From: Rhodanobacter sp. T12-5 | Lineage (GTDB): Bacteria; Pseudomonadota; Gammaproteobacteria; Xanthomonadales; Rhodanobacteraceae | Length of the DNA: 64,000 nt | Direction of reading: 5' to 3' | Assembly: GCF_008329435.1 (NCBI RefSeq) | Contig: NZ_NPKN01000002.1 | Coordinates: 434,001 to 498,000, forward strand | Shown: positions 34,330-42,940 of the stretch, in pieces | Layout of the letters: the number at the start of each line of letters is the position of its first letter | How positions within the stretch are numbered: position 1 is the first letter of the stretch | Made by a program: the position numbers and the translations under genes | Notes under the pieces: model-generated | Database searches by the model: none | The model's input: the letters and a program-made list of their open reading frames with translations, nothing else | What the model was told of the DNA's origin: nothing

Positions 34330-35625
34330 TCACGCATGCAGCGGGAATTGATCGGGCCACAAGCGCCGGAGCTGGTTGCTGTAGCGACCCGCACCCACAC
34401 CGATCATGTATCGGGCAGGCGATTCCTCCACCAGCAAGCCCTTCAGGGCCATGGAATGACGCAGCGGCGCGCTGGCGGAGACCACCCCGAAGAAGGTCGA
34501 GAAGCGCGACTGTGCCGTCAGCGCCATCTCGCCGGAACCCATGCTTTCGAAGATGCAGTCATAGACATCCGGGAAAGCCGCTGCGAAGCACGCCCGATGG
34601 TGTTCGTTGATCCAGTAACTCTCCTTGCCTCCGCGCGTGTAAGTATCCATCTTCGAGTGCTTGGCGAAATCGCGCCTGCGCAGACTGGTGGTGCCCCCCA
34701 TCAAACGCCCCATCACGCCCTTGGTTTCGTAGGACTTGTGCTCGGAAAGAGTCAGCACCAGCCGCGCATAGGCAATGCACATGTCCTGTGCCGTGCCGAG
34801 GTGGCCGTAGGGCGTGGCATTGATCGGCGTGCCCCAGTCGCGCAGCAGGCCGCAGGCGAGATTGCGCGTAATGTAGGCCGCGTCCGCCGGCGTCTTCACC
34901 ATCACCTGCGCGTTGTGCACGCCCGGCATCGGCAGGAAGATCGCCGTGGTCGCCGGAGCGCGAACGCGGCTCCAGTCCTGCGGGTTGAAGGTGCTGCGCA
35001 TCTCGTGCATGGCCAGAATGCCCACGTAGCGCTCCACGTTGGAGTGCAGCACCTGGGTGTCCGCCATCTCCTTGCCGGCGTCCGCGCCCGCCACCGGGTC
35101 AACGGCGAAAATGTTGCAGCTGATCTCGTCGCTGAAGACTTCATACATCAGGTTGGCGATGCGCATGCAGGTCACCGCACCACGGCTCCAGCCGACCATG
35201 TTGACCCGGTCGATGGGCATCCCTTTCCCGAACTTCAGGTCCTGAATCAGGTTGACAGTGCGCAGCACATTCTCGTCCCAACCCTGCCCGCTGATCACGC
35301 CCCGGAGTTTGGCCGCCACCTTGGGACCGCCGGTGTTGCCGACCGCATGATCGGCAAAGGACGGACCCTTGATCGTCTTGCCCAGCGACAGGTTCTGCTT
35401 CTGATTGCCGGTCATCGGGTTGATCTGCTGAGGCTGCGCTACCCCGTTGCCGCTGTGACCCGGCCCCTCGTTGATCATGTAATCACCGCGCGTCACCGCC
35501 GCACCGGCCAACTGCGCCTCGGCGCCATCGGTGTGGTTGTGAAACCAGGCCACCAGTTCGTCGGACGAGGAGCCCTTGATCCGGTTGAAACCGGTTCCGT
35601 GACAGTAGACGGTGAACGTACTCAC
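34330..35625 (-). CDS. Putative type VI lipase/phospholipase effector (alpha/beta hydrolase)
   Basis: A 431-residue protein with an alpha/beta-hydrolase layout like the DUF2235/Tle-type type VI phospholipases. Near the start is C-H-G-T-G (residues 8-12, oxyanion region). The nucleophile elbow G-W-S-R-G-A is at 145-150 (Ser147), V-D-P-V at 175-178 (Asp176) and P-G-V-H at 234-237 (His237), giving a complete Ser-Asp-His triad in the expected order. There is no signal peptide, as expected for a type VI cargo. The start is GTG at 35625, chosen for the G-A-G-G-A-G site before it and because the fold begins at once; the frame stays open to an ATG at 35817. It would attack membrane lipids; a dedicated immunity gene is not obvious. 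Confidence 0.8.
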   Translation of the reverse strand: MSTFTVYCHGTGFNRIKGSSSDELVAWFHNHTDGAEAQLAGAAVTRGDYMINEGPGHSGNGVAQPQQINPMTGNQKQNLSLGKTIKGPSFADHAVGNTGGPKVAAKLRGVISGQGWDENVLRTVNLIQDLKFGKGMPIDRVNMVGWSRGAVTCMRIANLMYEVFSDEISCNIFAVDPVAGADAGKEMADTQVLHSNVERYVGILAMHEMRSTFNPQDWSRVRAPATTAIFLPMPGVHNAQVMVKTPADAAYITRNLACGLLRDWGTPINATPYGHLGTAQDMCIAYARLVLTLSEHKSYETKGVMGRLMGGTTSLRRRDFAKHSKMDTYTRGGKESYWINEHHRACFAAAFPDVYDCIFESMGSGEMALTAQSRFSTFFGVVSASAPLRHSMALKGLLVEESPARYMIGVGAGRYSNQLRRLWPDQFPLHA

Positions 35626-35634
35626 GCTGGGGTT

Positions 35635-35640
35635 CTCCTC
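35635..35640 (-). promoter_or_regulatory. Ribosome binding site deciding the GTG start of the lipase-like gene
   Basis: On the minus strand these six bases read GAGGAG, nine bases before the GTG at 35625. No comparable site precedes the upstream ATGs at 35757 or 35817 in the same frame, so this supports the shorter protein. Confidence 0.6.
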
Positions 35641-35842
35641 GGTTCGCCTGGTATCGCAATGAGCACTGGGGTTATTGGAACCCGGTTGGGACACGACAAA
35701 CCAGCCAGTCACCCAAAAGCACTCGCCTAAATCAATTAAACAACTCTGTTCCGGCATGGCTGACGAAATGACAAGTTCGACCATTACGAGGAAAACCCGA
35801 CAGGAAAATCGCTTCATGCAACCACCAAGTGATGAACCTAAA

Positions 35843-36541
35843 TCATGTAATGTGGCCTAACGATTTAGCGTAGCTTTTCGCTTTGTTTTTCAGGTCGGAG
35901 TTATTCTTCAGATCGTTCACCGAGGCGCAATTCGACGCAAAATGTGAGGTCCCGCTATAGAGCTTGTAGCCGCCATTCGGTATACGCAGCGAAGTCAATG
36001 CCGCCATCGTGCCAAGGTCATCCGGTGGATTTGGCAAGTAGGCAGCAATCGCCGCCAGTGACTGCAGGGTCTGATTCTTCTTAAGTGAGAGATCCAGAAA
36101 CGCGGGGGCCGGGAAGATGCAAAAGGGATTGCCGCTCGCCCCGGGAATATCATAGCCGTCGAGCGCCGTATAGCTCGCCTTGTCATAGTTGCATTCGACC
36201 TCGTACTGAAAATCCACCCCGGGATGAGCCAGCACGAATTTTTTTACGGCCTCTTCGAATTCGTACATGAACGGATGATTCGTGCCTGAGGTAAGGGTCA
36301 CAAGGTTGTCTGCGTCGGTGCCGGATCCACCAAGGGCATTGCCAACCAGGTGTCCCCGATTGTGATGCGCAGGACACGTGCCGTCGTACCAGCCGGGCGG
36401 ATTAATCGAGCTATCCGGGCCCGAACCGCCACTCATGTTGTTGGAGCGCAAAACGACACTTGCCTTGGTGACCACGCTGGCGGTTACCTTATTAACCCAT
36501 GTCAGGCTGATACTTGACTTGGTAAAAACTGGTGTGCACAT
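35843..36541 (-). CDS. Putative DNA/RNA non-specific endonuclease effector
   Basis: A 232-residue protein with a beta-beta-alpha-metal nuclease signature: N-R-G-H at 61-64 (the usual D-R-G-H with Asn for Asp; His64 as general base), then L-V-G-N-A-L-G-G, and N-L-V-T-L-T-x-x-x-N (79-88) offering the metal-binding asparagine. The C-terminal half is unfamiliar. It has no signal peptide or transport domain. The start at 36541 has an A-G-G-G site eight bases away. Base composition is visibly more AT-rich than the neighbours, which suggests recent transfer. It sits between clpV and the lipase-like gene, so an antibacterial type VI nuclease is the best guess. No immunity partner of normal size is apparent beside it. 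Confidence 0.75.
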   Translation of the reverse strand: MCTPVFTKSSISLTWVNKVTASVVTKASVVLRSNNMSGGSGPDSSINPPGWYDGTCPAHHNRGHLVGNALGGSGTDADNLVTLTSGTNHPFMYEFEEAVKKFVLAHPGVDFQYEVECNYDKASYTALDGYDIPGASGNPFCIFPAPAFLDLSLKKNQTLQSLAAIAAYLPNPPDDLGTMAALTSLRIPNGGYKLYSGTSHFASNCASVNDLKNNSDLKNKAKSYAKSLGHIT

Positions 36542-36716
36542 ATATCGCCCTGGGCCAATCGATCAAGGAAGTGAACCTGATATTGTTAATGCCTCATTGG
36601 TATCGGGTCTTCACAACTTCTTTTGGGAACATTGTTCTGACATGGAATACCAGCATGAGAGCCACTTGCAGATGATTCCAAAACAAGGGGCAGATCCATT
36701 TATCGCCCCGTTGGAA

Positions 36717-39449
36717 TCAACCAAACGCATACGAAAATTCTCCATTCGTCACCGCCACCTGCACCTTCGCCACCTGCTCCCCCTCCATCATCCTGGTCAG
36801 GAACGCGCGCGAGATGTCGGGCAGCATCGAGTTGGTGAGGATCGCGTCGATCATGCGGCCGCCTGATTCGGTCTCGGTGCAGCGTTCGACCACCAGCTTC
36901 ACCACGTTCTCGTCGTATTCGAACGGGATCTTGTAGCGGGCCTCGACGCGTTTCTTGATGCGGTTCAGCTGCAGCTTGACGATCTTGCCAAGCATCTCCG
37001 GGCTGAGCGGGTAGTACGGGATCGTCACCAGCCGGCCCAGCAGCGCCGGCGGAAAGATCTTCAGCAGCGGCTCTCGCAAGGCCTTGGCCATGCCCTCGTG
37101 ATCGGGCATCAGGTCCGGGTCCTTGCACAGGCCGGCGATCATGTCGGTGCCGGCATTGGTGGTGAGCAGGATCAGGCAATTCTTGAAGTCAATCGAGCGG
37201 CCTTCGCCGTCTTCCATCACGCCCTTGTCGAACACCTGGAAGAAGATCTCGTGGACGTCCGGGTGGGCCTTCTCCACTTCGTCCAGCAGCACCACGGAGT
37301 ACGGCTTGCGGCGCACCGCTTCGGTGAGCACGCCGCCTTCGCCATAGCCGATGTAGCCTGGAGGCGCGCCCTTCAGGGTGGATACGGTATGCGCCTCCTG
37401 GAACTCGCTCATGTTGATGGTGATGATGTTCTGCTCGCCGCCGTACAGCGCCTCGGCCAGTGCCAGCGCGGTCTCCGTCTTGCCGACGCCGGAGGTGCCG
37501 GCGAGCATGAACACGCCGATCGGCTTGTTCGGATCGACCAGGCCGGCGCGCGAGGTCTGGATGCGCTTGGCGATCATTTCCATCGCGTGGTCCTGGCCGA
37601 TGACGCGCTGGCCCATCAGCGCGGCCAGGTTCATCACGGTCTCGACCTCGCTCTTGACCATGCGCCCGACCGGGATGCCGGTCCAGTCCGAGACCACCGA
37701 ACCTACCGCCTGCTGGTCCACCGACGCCAGGATCAGCGGGTGCTCGCCCTGCAGCTCGGCCAGTTGCGCCTGCAACCCCTTCAGCTCTTCCAGCGCCGCG
37801 GCGCGGTCGGCTCCTTCGAGCGCGGCCACGCCTTCCGCTGCCGCCTCCTTGTTGGCTGACTCCTCCAGCGAGCTGCCGGTCCCTTCGACCGGCGCGCTGG
37901 TGCCGCGCAGCCTGGAGCGGATGTCGAGAATTTTCTCGACCAGCTCCTTCTCCGTGACCCAGTTCGCCTCCAGCGTTTCCAGCCGTGCCTTCTGCGCCGC
38001 CAGCTTTTCGCTGGCGGCTTCCTCGCGCGCCGCCACCTCGACACCGACGTTCTTCTCGCGGCCGATGATGCCCAGTTCGGTTTCCAGCGCCTGGATACGC
38101 TTGCGGGTGTCGTCCACTTCCGCCGGCACCGCGTGCTGGCTGATCGCCACGCGGGCACAGGCGGTGTCGAGCAGGCTCACCGCCTTGTCCGGCAGCTGCC
38201 GCGCAGGGATGTAGCGATGCGACAGCTTGACCGCGGCCTCCAGCGCCTCGTCGAGGATCTGCACCTTGTGGTGCTTCTCCATCACGCTGGCGACGCCGCG
38301 CATCATCAGGATCGCCTTCTCCTCGCTGGGTTCGTCGATCTGCACGGTCTGGAAGCGGCGGGTCAGCGCCGGATCCTTCTCGATGTGTTTCTTGTATTCG
38401 GCCCAGGTGGTGGCGCCGATCGTGCGCAGGTTGCCGCGCGCCAGCGCCGGCTTGAGCAGGTTCGCCGCGTCGCCGGTGCCGGCCGCGCCACCGGCGCCGA
38501 CCAGGGTGTGCGCCTCGTCGATGAACAGGATGATCGGCCGGGTCGACGACTGCACCTCCTCGATCACCTGCTTCAGGCGGTTCTCGAATTCGCCCTTCAT
38601 GCTGGCGCCGGCCTGCAGCAGGCCCACGTCGAGCACGCGCAGCTGCACGTCCTTCAGCGGCGGCGGCACGTCGCCGATGGCGATGCGCATGGCGAAGCCC
38701 TCGATCACCGCGGTCTTGCCCACGCCGGCTTCGCCGACCAGCATCGGGTTGTTCTGGCGCCGGCGCATGAGGATGTCGACCAGCTGGCGGATTTCGTCGT
38801 CGCGGCCGACGATCGGGTCCATCTTGCCGCTGCGCGCCTGCTCGGTGAGGTCGATGGTGAACTGCGCCAGCGCCTCCTGCTTGCCCATCTGCGCCGGCGA
38901 CATCGCGCCGCTGGCCTCGCCCGGCGCGCTGCCGCCGCCCATGCGGAAACCGTCGTTCGCATGCTGCCCGTCTTCCGGCGAACCGGCGACCACCTCGGCG
39001 AATTTCTCCAGCAACGCCTCGGGCTTGATCTTGTCGAACTCGGCCGAGATGTGCAGCAGCGCGTTGCGCAGGTTGCGCGTACGCATGCAGCCGACGAGCA
39101 GGTAGCCGGTGCGCACTTGCGCCTCGCCGAACATCAGGGTGGCGAACACCCAGCCGCGCTCGACCGCTTCCTCGACGTCGCTGGAAAGATCGGAGATCGA
39201 CGAGGAGCCACGGGGCAGCCGATCCAGCGCGTCGGTGATGTCGCGCGCCAGGTTCGAGGGATTGAGGTTGAACTGCTTGACGATGCGATGCAGGTCGGAG
39301 TCCTGCAGCTGCAGGATCTGGTGGATCCAGTGGACCAGCTCCACGTACGGATTGCCGCGCAGCTTGCAGAATACGGTAGCGCTTTCGATGCCCCGGAAAG
39401 CCAGCTTGTTGAGCTTTCCGAACAGGGCGCCGCGACTGATCTCGGCCAT
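36717..39449 (-). CDS. clpV: Type VI sheath-recycling ATPase ClpV (TssH)
   Basis: A 910-residue AAA+ disaggregase that pulls apart the contracted TssB/TssC sheath. An N-terminal helical domain (about 1-160) binds the TssC helix. The first ATPase module has Walker A G-E-A-G-V-G-K-T at 239-246 and Walker B I-I-L-F-I-D-E-A-H; a long coiled middle region (about 440-600) follows, then the second module with G-T-S-G-V-G-K-T-E and V-V-L-L-D-E-V-E-K-A. The R-R-F and I-D-F-K-N-C motifs of the family are present. Length is normal. It starts 93 bases after tssG; the cargo block follows 175 bases downstream. Confidence 0.97.
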   Translation of the reverse strand: MAEISRGALFGKLNKLAFRGIESATVFCKLRGNPYVELVHWIHQILQLQDSDLHRIVKQFNLNPSNLARDITDALDRLPRGSSSISDLSSDVEEAVERGWVFATLMFGEAQVRTGYLLVGCMRTRNLRNALLHISAEFDKIKPEALLEKFAEVVAGSPEDGQHANDGFRMGGGSAPGEASGAMSPAQMGKQEALAQFTIDLTEQARSGKMDPIVGRDDEIRQLVDILMRRRQNNPMLVGEAGVGKTAVIEGFAMRIAIGDVPPPLKDVQLRVLDVGLLQAGASMKGEFENRLKQVIEEVQSSTRPIILFIDEAHTLVGAGGAAGTGDAANLLKPALARGNLRTIGATTWAEYKKHIEKDPALTRRFQTVQIDEPSEEKAILMMRGVASVMEKHHKVQILDEALEAAVKLSHRYIPARQLPDKAVSLLDTACARVAISQHAVPAEVDDTRKRIQALETELGIIGREKNVGVEVAAREEAASEKLAAQKARLETLEANWVTEKELVEKILDIRSRLRGTSAPVEGTGSSLEESANKEAAAEGVAALEGADRAAALEELKGLQAQLAELQGEHPLILASVDQQAVGSVVSDWTGIPVGRMVKSEVETVMNLAALMGQRVIGQDHAMEMIAKRIQTSRAGLVDPNKPIGVFMLAGTSGVGKTETALALAEALYGGEQNIITINMSEFQEAHTVSTLKGAPPGYIGYGEGGVLTEAVRRKPYSVVLLDEVEKAHPDVHEIFFQVFDKGVMEDGEGRSIDFKNCLILLTTNAGTDMIAGLCKDPDLMPDHEGMAKALREPLLKIFPPALLGRLVTIPYYPLSPEMLGKIVKLQLNRIKKRVEARYKIPFEYDENVVKLVVERCTETESGGRMIDAILTNSMLPDISRAFLTRMMEGEQVAKVQVAVTNGEFSYAFG

Positions 39450-39542
39450 GGTCTTCGATCCTTATGCAGTAGTTGTCGATCCAGCTGTCTTTTGTCGCAA
39501 AGTCATTCCAAAGTCGGAAGCGCGTGCCACTCCACCGCGTCC

Positions 39543-40565
39543 CTAGCCGACCGGCTTCAGCACCACGTCGTCGGCATCGCCATCGCGCTGCGGCTGGCCC
39601 ATCCACGTGCTCAGACCCATGCGGCCGTTCTGCCCCAGGCGGGTCGTGGGTACGTCGGCCTTTTTCAGCACCAGTTGCACGTCCCAGGCTTTCTCTTCGC
39701 CTACATAGGTCTTCACGGCGGCGATCAGCTGCTTGAGCGCTTCGCCACCGGGCAGGAAGTTGTTGAATTCGGCCCGGCTCAGCGGCCCCAGCCGCAGGCG
39801 GAAACGTTGCTGGCTGCCCCAGACGTACTCACCGGCAACTGCCGTGAGCCCCAGTGCCGCCACCTCGCCCGATCCGCCGAGCCGGAGATGGGAGGACGCG
39901 GGCAGCCGCATCCACTCGGCCACGAATTCGACGATGCCGACCGGAATGCGGAAGAAGCGTTCGAGCAGCCCGCGCAATCCCTCGGCATTGCGGGTCTGCT
40001 GCAGCAGGCGGCCGGCAAAGAAGCGCTTGAACTGGTCGGGCAGCGCATCGCGGCCGTCGAGGCCTGGCGTGGCCAGACCCACCAGCGCGCCCATGTACAG
40101 GCGGAAATGGTCCTCGGCCGGGCGGTCCAGCTCCACGGTGGGCTGCGAGTCGGCCCAGGCCCGGTAGAACAGGCTCATCATGCGGTGGTGGAAGATGTTC
40201 GCGAACGCGGTGAAGGTGGTGTCCTTCGCGTTCAGTTCGCGATCCATCGCGTATTCGGTGAGGTGCAGCGGCAGCGGCGCATTCGGCCCGAACAGGCCGA
40301 AGAACAATCCATGCAGGCGCGCCGGCTTGCCGGCGCCGCCGGGCTGGTAGCGGTCGACCGTTTTCGGGGCGAACGCCAGCGACGGCGTCTGGCACAGCCG
40401 CACGAAATCGTCCGCGGCCTTGGCCGAATGGCCCAGCCGCGGACGTTCGGAATACGCGCACTCCAGCCGACGGGCCGCTTCGAAGAACTCGAAGGCCTCG
40501 GGGTGGTCGCGCAGCGCGATCTCCAGCGCTACAGCGTCTGCCGTGTTCCCAGCCTGGCGGGCCAT
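39543..40565 (-). CDS. tssG: Type VI baseplate protein TssG
   Basis: A 340-residue baseplate subunit (ImpH/VasB family). The start at 40565 (M-A-R-Q-A-G-N-T) overlaps the end of tssF by 37 bases; a longer reading of this frame would run far into tssF and is unlikely. Conserved marks include F-F-E-A-A-R-R-L-E, R-L-H-G-L-F-F-G-L-F-G-P-N-A-P-L-P-L-H-L-T-E and F-R-L-R-L-G-P-L. TssG forms the TssF2-TssG heterotrimer wedge around the VgrG hub. Length and order (tssE-F-G-H) are canonical. Confidence 0.96.
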   Translation of the reverse strand: MARQAGNTADAVALEIALRDHPEAFEFFEAARRLECAYSERPRLGHSAKAADDFVRLCQTPSLAFAPKTVDRYQPGGAGKPARLHGLFFGLFGPNAPLPLHLTEYAMDRELNAKDTTFTAFANIFHHRMMSLFYRAWADSQPTVELDRPAEDHFRLYMGALVGLATPGLDGRDALPDQFKRFFAGRLLQQTRNAEGLRGLLERFFRIPVGIVEFVAEWMRLPASSHLRLGGSGEVAALGLTAVAGEYVWGSQQRFRLRLGPLSRAEFNNFLPGGEALKQLIAAVKTYVGEEKAWDVQLVLKKADVPTTRLGQNGRMGLSTWMGQPQRDGDADDVVLKPVG

Positions 40566-42412
40566 CGGGCAACCTCGTTGCGTTCCAGTGTGCGCAGAAC
40601 GGTTTCGGTGAAAGAGTTGATGGATACGTAACGCGCGAAGAACTGCTGCATCACCGCGCCTAGCAGGAAGGCGCCGGTGCCTTCGAATGCGCCGTCGTCG
40701 CAGGTCAGGGTGATTTCCAGGCCGCGGCCGAAGGTGATCGGACCAGGTACCGGGACGCGCCGCACGATGGGCTGCGAACTGACCGCCTTGACGCCTTCGA
40801 TCTGGCGCAACGCGCTGGAGTCGAACTCGTCGCAATACAGCGTCAGCATCTCGCGCAACGCCGCGGCGCCTTCGCCCGCGTTGTTTTCCAGCAGCGACAC
40901 GTAGTTCAGCTGCAGGTGGCTGAGCAGCCGCCACGCGGTCTCGCCGGTGGCCACCGATGCACGCGGCTTGGTCGGACCGGCGACGCAGCGGATCGATTCC
41001 ACCGGTGCTCCGGTCTCCAGGGTGAAGTCGGTCTTCGACTTGCCCACCGGCATCTGCAGCGGCAGGTCGCGATTGGTGCACATCAGCATCATGCCGATCT
41101 GGCGCAGCTGGGTGGAGTAAGGCGCCTCGCTGGAGTCGACCAGGGAGATGAACATCTCGTTGCCGATGTAGCTGGACCGCGCGCCCTGCCGCTTCTGCCG
41201 CGACGAGATCAGGCGCGGCTCGCGACGAATCGTGTAGTAGGCCGAGTGCTGGCTGTGCCAGGTGCGCTCGTCACAGCCGTAGAACGGCAGGAAGCGCTGT
41301 TCCGGTTCCTGCTTGTCGCCGAAGCCCTCCACGTTGCCGATGCTGTGGACCTCGAAATCCATCGGCCGGGTGCGGTCGGCGAGGATGTGGTATTCCGTCT
41401 TGCCCTGCTGCAGATGGATGCGGTCGGCGCGCCGCGGGAACAGGTTGATCGCCGGCGTGCAGAACAGCCGGAAGTTGTTCACGTCGACTGCGTTGTGCAG
41501 GCTGGCCACGCTGCGGTCGAACAGCACCACGATCTCGAACTCGTTGCCCTTTGAGCGCGCCAGTACGGATTTGAGGCCGCTGAATTCGGCAAACAGGAAA
41601 CGCTCGGGGCAGGCGAAGTACTCCTGCAGCAGCCGGTAGCCGCTGAACGAACGTCCGGTATAGGGAATCAGCGCCTCGTTCTCCTCGAAGCCCTTGCGAT
41701 GAATGCTCGAGGCGTCGAAGTGCCGGCTGATCTCGCCGCCGGCACCCTGCGTGCGCACGATGAAACCGGTGGCGTTGCCCAGCAGCTGCTCGTACAGGCG
41801 CTTGGGAAGCTCGTCCGCGCCGGCGATGAACACCGGGAGGTCGTCCAGCGCCAGCATGTTCGCCTGTGCGCCGGCGGTCACCCGGAACTTCAACCGCAGG
41901 CCGGCACGCACGGGTTTGCCCGCCGGCAAGGTCACACCCGCGGCCGCTATCGCAGCAGGTGTTTCAAGGTACTTCGCGTCGGTGAGCTCCAGCGGCCACA
42001 GCGTGACGTCGTGGGCCGTGCGGTACTCGCAAGCCGTGCGGTCGTCCTTGCCGATCAGGCTGCGCAATGCCGTATGGCGCCCCACGACGTGACCGGCCAG
42101 CAGACCGCTTTCCTTCAGGTCCGGCTGCATCTGCACCACCGCCATCGAAGGCACCGGCGCGAGGTAATGGGGGTAGATCATCTCCAGCAGGTGCTGGGTG
42201 AACACCGGGAACTGCGCATCCAGCTTGAGTTGCACGCGGGCCGCGAGGAAGGCGAACCCCTCCAGCAGCCTCTCCACGTAAGGATCGGCACACTCGAAGC
42301 CTTCCAGCCCGAGCCGTCCGGCTATCTTCGGATACTCGCGCGCAAACTCGCCGCCCATCTCGCGGACGTGTTGCAGCTCCCGGTTGTAGTAGCGCAGCAG
42401 GCGTGGGTCCAT
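40529..42412 (-). CDS. tssF: Type VI baseplate protein TssF
   Basis: A 627-residue baseplate wedge protein (ImpG/VasA family). It begins with M-D-P-R-L-L-R-Y-Y-N-R-E-L, the family's diagnostic start, followed by F-A-R-E-Y-P-K-I-A-G-R-L and D-P-Y-V-E-R-L-L-E-G-F-A-F-L. The C-terminal half has the L-P-L-Q-M-P-V-G and G-R-G-L-E-I blocks. It lies six bases after tssE and overlaps tssG by 37 bases, so the three wedge proteins are made together. Confidence 0.97.
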   Translation of the reverse strand: MDPRLLRYYNRELQHVREMGGEFAREYPKIAGRLGLEGFECADPYVERLLEGFAFLAARVQLKLDAQFPVFTQHLLEMIYPHYLAPVPSMAVVQMQPDLKESGLLAGHVVGRHTALRSLIGKDDRTACEYRTAHDVTLWPLELTDAKYLETPAAIAAAGVTLPAGKPVRAGLRLKFRVTAGAQANMLALDDLPVFIAGADELPKRLYEQLLGNATGFIVRTQGAGGEISRHFDASSIHRKGFEENEALIPYTGRSFSGYRLLQEYFACPERFLFAEFSGLKSVLARSKGNEFEIVVLFDRSVASLHNAVDVNNFRLFCTPAINLFPRRADRIHLQQGKTEYHILADRTRPMDFEVHSIGNVEGFGDKQEPEQRFLPFYGCDERTWHSQHSAYYTIRREPRLISSRQKRQGARSSYIGNEMFISLVDSSEAPYSTQLRQIGMMLMCTNRDLPLQMPVGKSKTDFTLETGAPVESIRCVAGPTKPRASVATGETAWRLLSHLQLNYVSLLENNAGEGAAALREMLTLYCDEFDSSALRQIEGVKAVSSQPIVRRVPVPGPITFGRGLEITLTCDDGAFEGTGAFLLGAVMQQFFARYVSINSFTETVLRTLERNEVARWPARLGTRQTL

Positions 42413-42418
42413 GGGCGA

Positions 42419-42922
42419 TCAGCCGAAGCCCTCCGAAACCTTGAAGCTGCCGGTCTCCAGGTCGACCTCGGTCTTCAGATAGAGATTCAGCGGAATCGGC
42501 TGGGCCCACATTTCCGACTCGATGTTGAACATCAGCGCCTGCCGATCCATCCGCGCGGATTTCGCGATGGCCGTGACCCGCAGCGTATTGGCGGTAAGCC
42601 GCGGCTCAAAAGCGAGAATGGCATCCCTGACCTGCCGCTGCAGGATGTCCGAATTGACACCCGACAGGGCCACCCCGGTGAGGTCGGGAATGCCGAAATT
42701 GAGTACCGAGCAGGAGACTTCCGGATAATCGCCCAGATCGGCGTCCACGCTCAGGTTCACGCAATTCAACAGCCACGAGATGTCGCGCGTGACGCAATCG
42801 CGCAGACGCGTCGCCGAGATCACGCGCTTCTCGCGACTCTCCTCGATCTTGCCCGGCTCGTCGTCGGTAAGTCGATCGAGCAGCGAAGGCTGAAGTCTTT
42901 CCTGGGTGGTCAATTCAGCCAT
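42419..42922 (-). CDS. tssE: Type VI baseplate protein TssE (gp25-like)
   Basis: A 167-residue gp25/lysozyme-like baseplate subunit. It opens with P-S-L-L-D-R-L, contains S-V-L-N-F-G-I-P-D-L-T-G and ends with the E-F/F-N-I-E-S-E-M-W strand typical of the family. It starts the sheath polymer on the baseplate. The gene is 18 bases after tagJ and six before tssF. Confidence 0.96.
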   Translation of the reverse strand: MAELTTQERLQPSLLDRLTDDEPGKIEESREKRVISATRLRDCVTRDISWLLNCVNLSVDADLGDYPEVSCSVLNFGIPDLTGVALSGVNSDILQRQVRDAILAFEPRLTANTLRVTAIAKSARMDRQALMFNIESEMWAQPIPLNLYLKTEVDLETGSFKVSEGFG

Positions 42923-42940
42923 GGCACGCTCACGCTCCGG

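Noticed and set aside
35626-35817. Longer start for the lipase-like gene, or a separate small immunity gene
   Set aside because: The frame is continuous with the lipase, there is no stop to separate it, and the best ribosome site is just before the GTG at 35625. Kept as an alternative in the gene entry.
37189-39606. Second minus-strand frame of 805 codons over clpV
   Set aside because: It is a shifted reading of clpV; composition is Arg/Gly/Ala-rich, while the 36717-39449 frame has intact AAA+ motifs.
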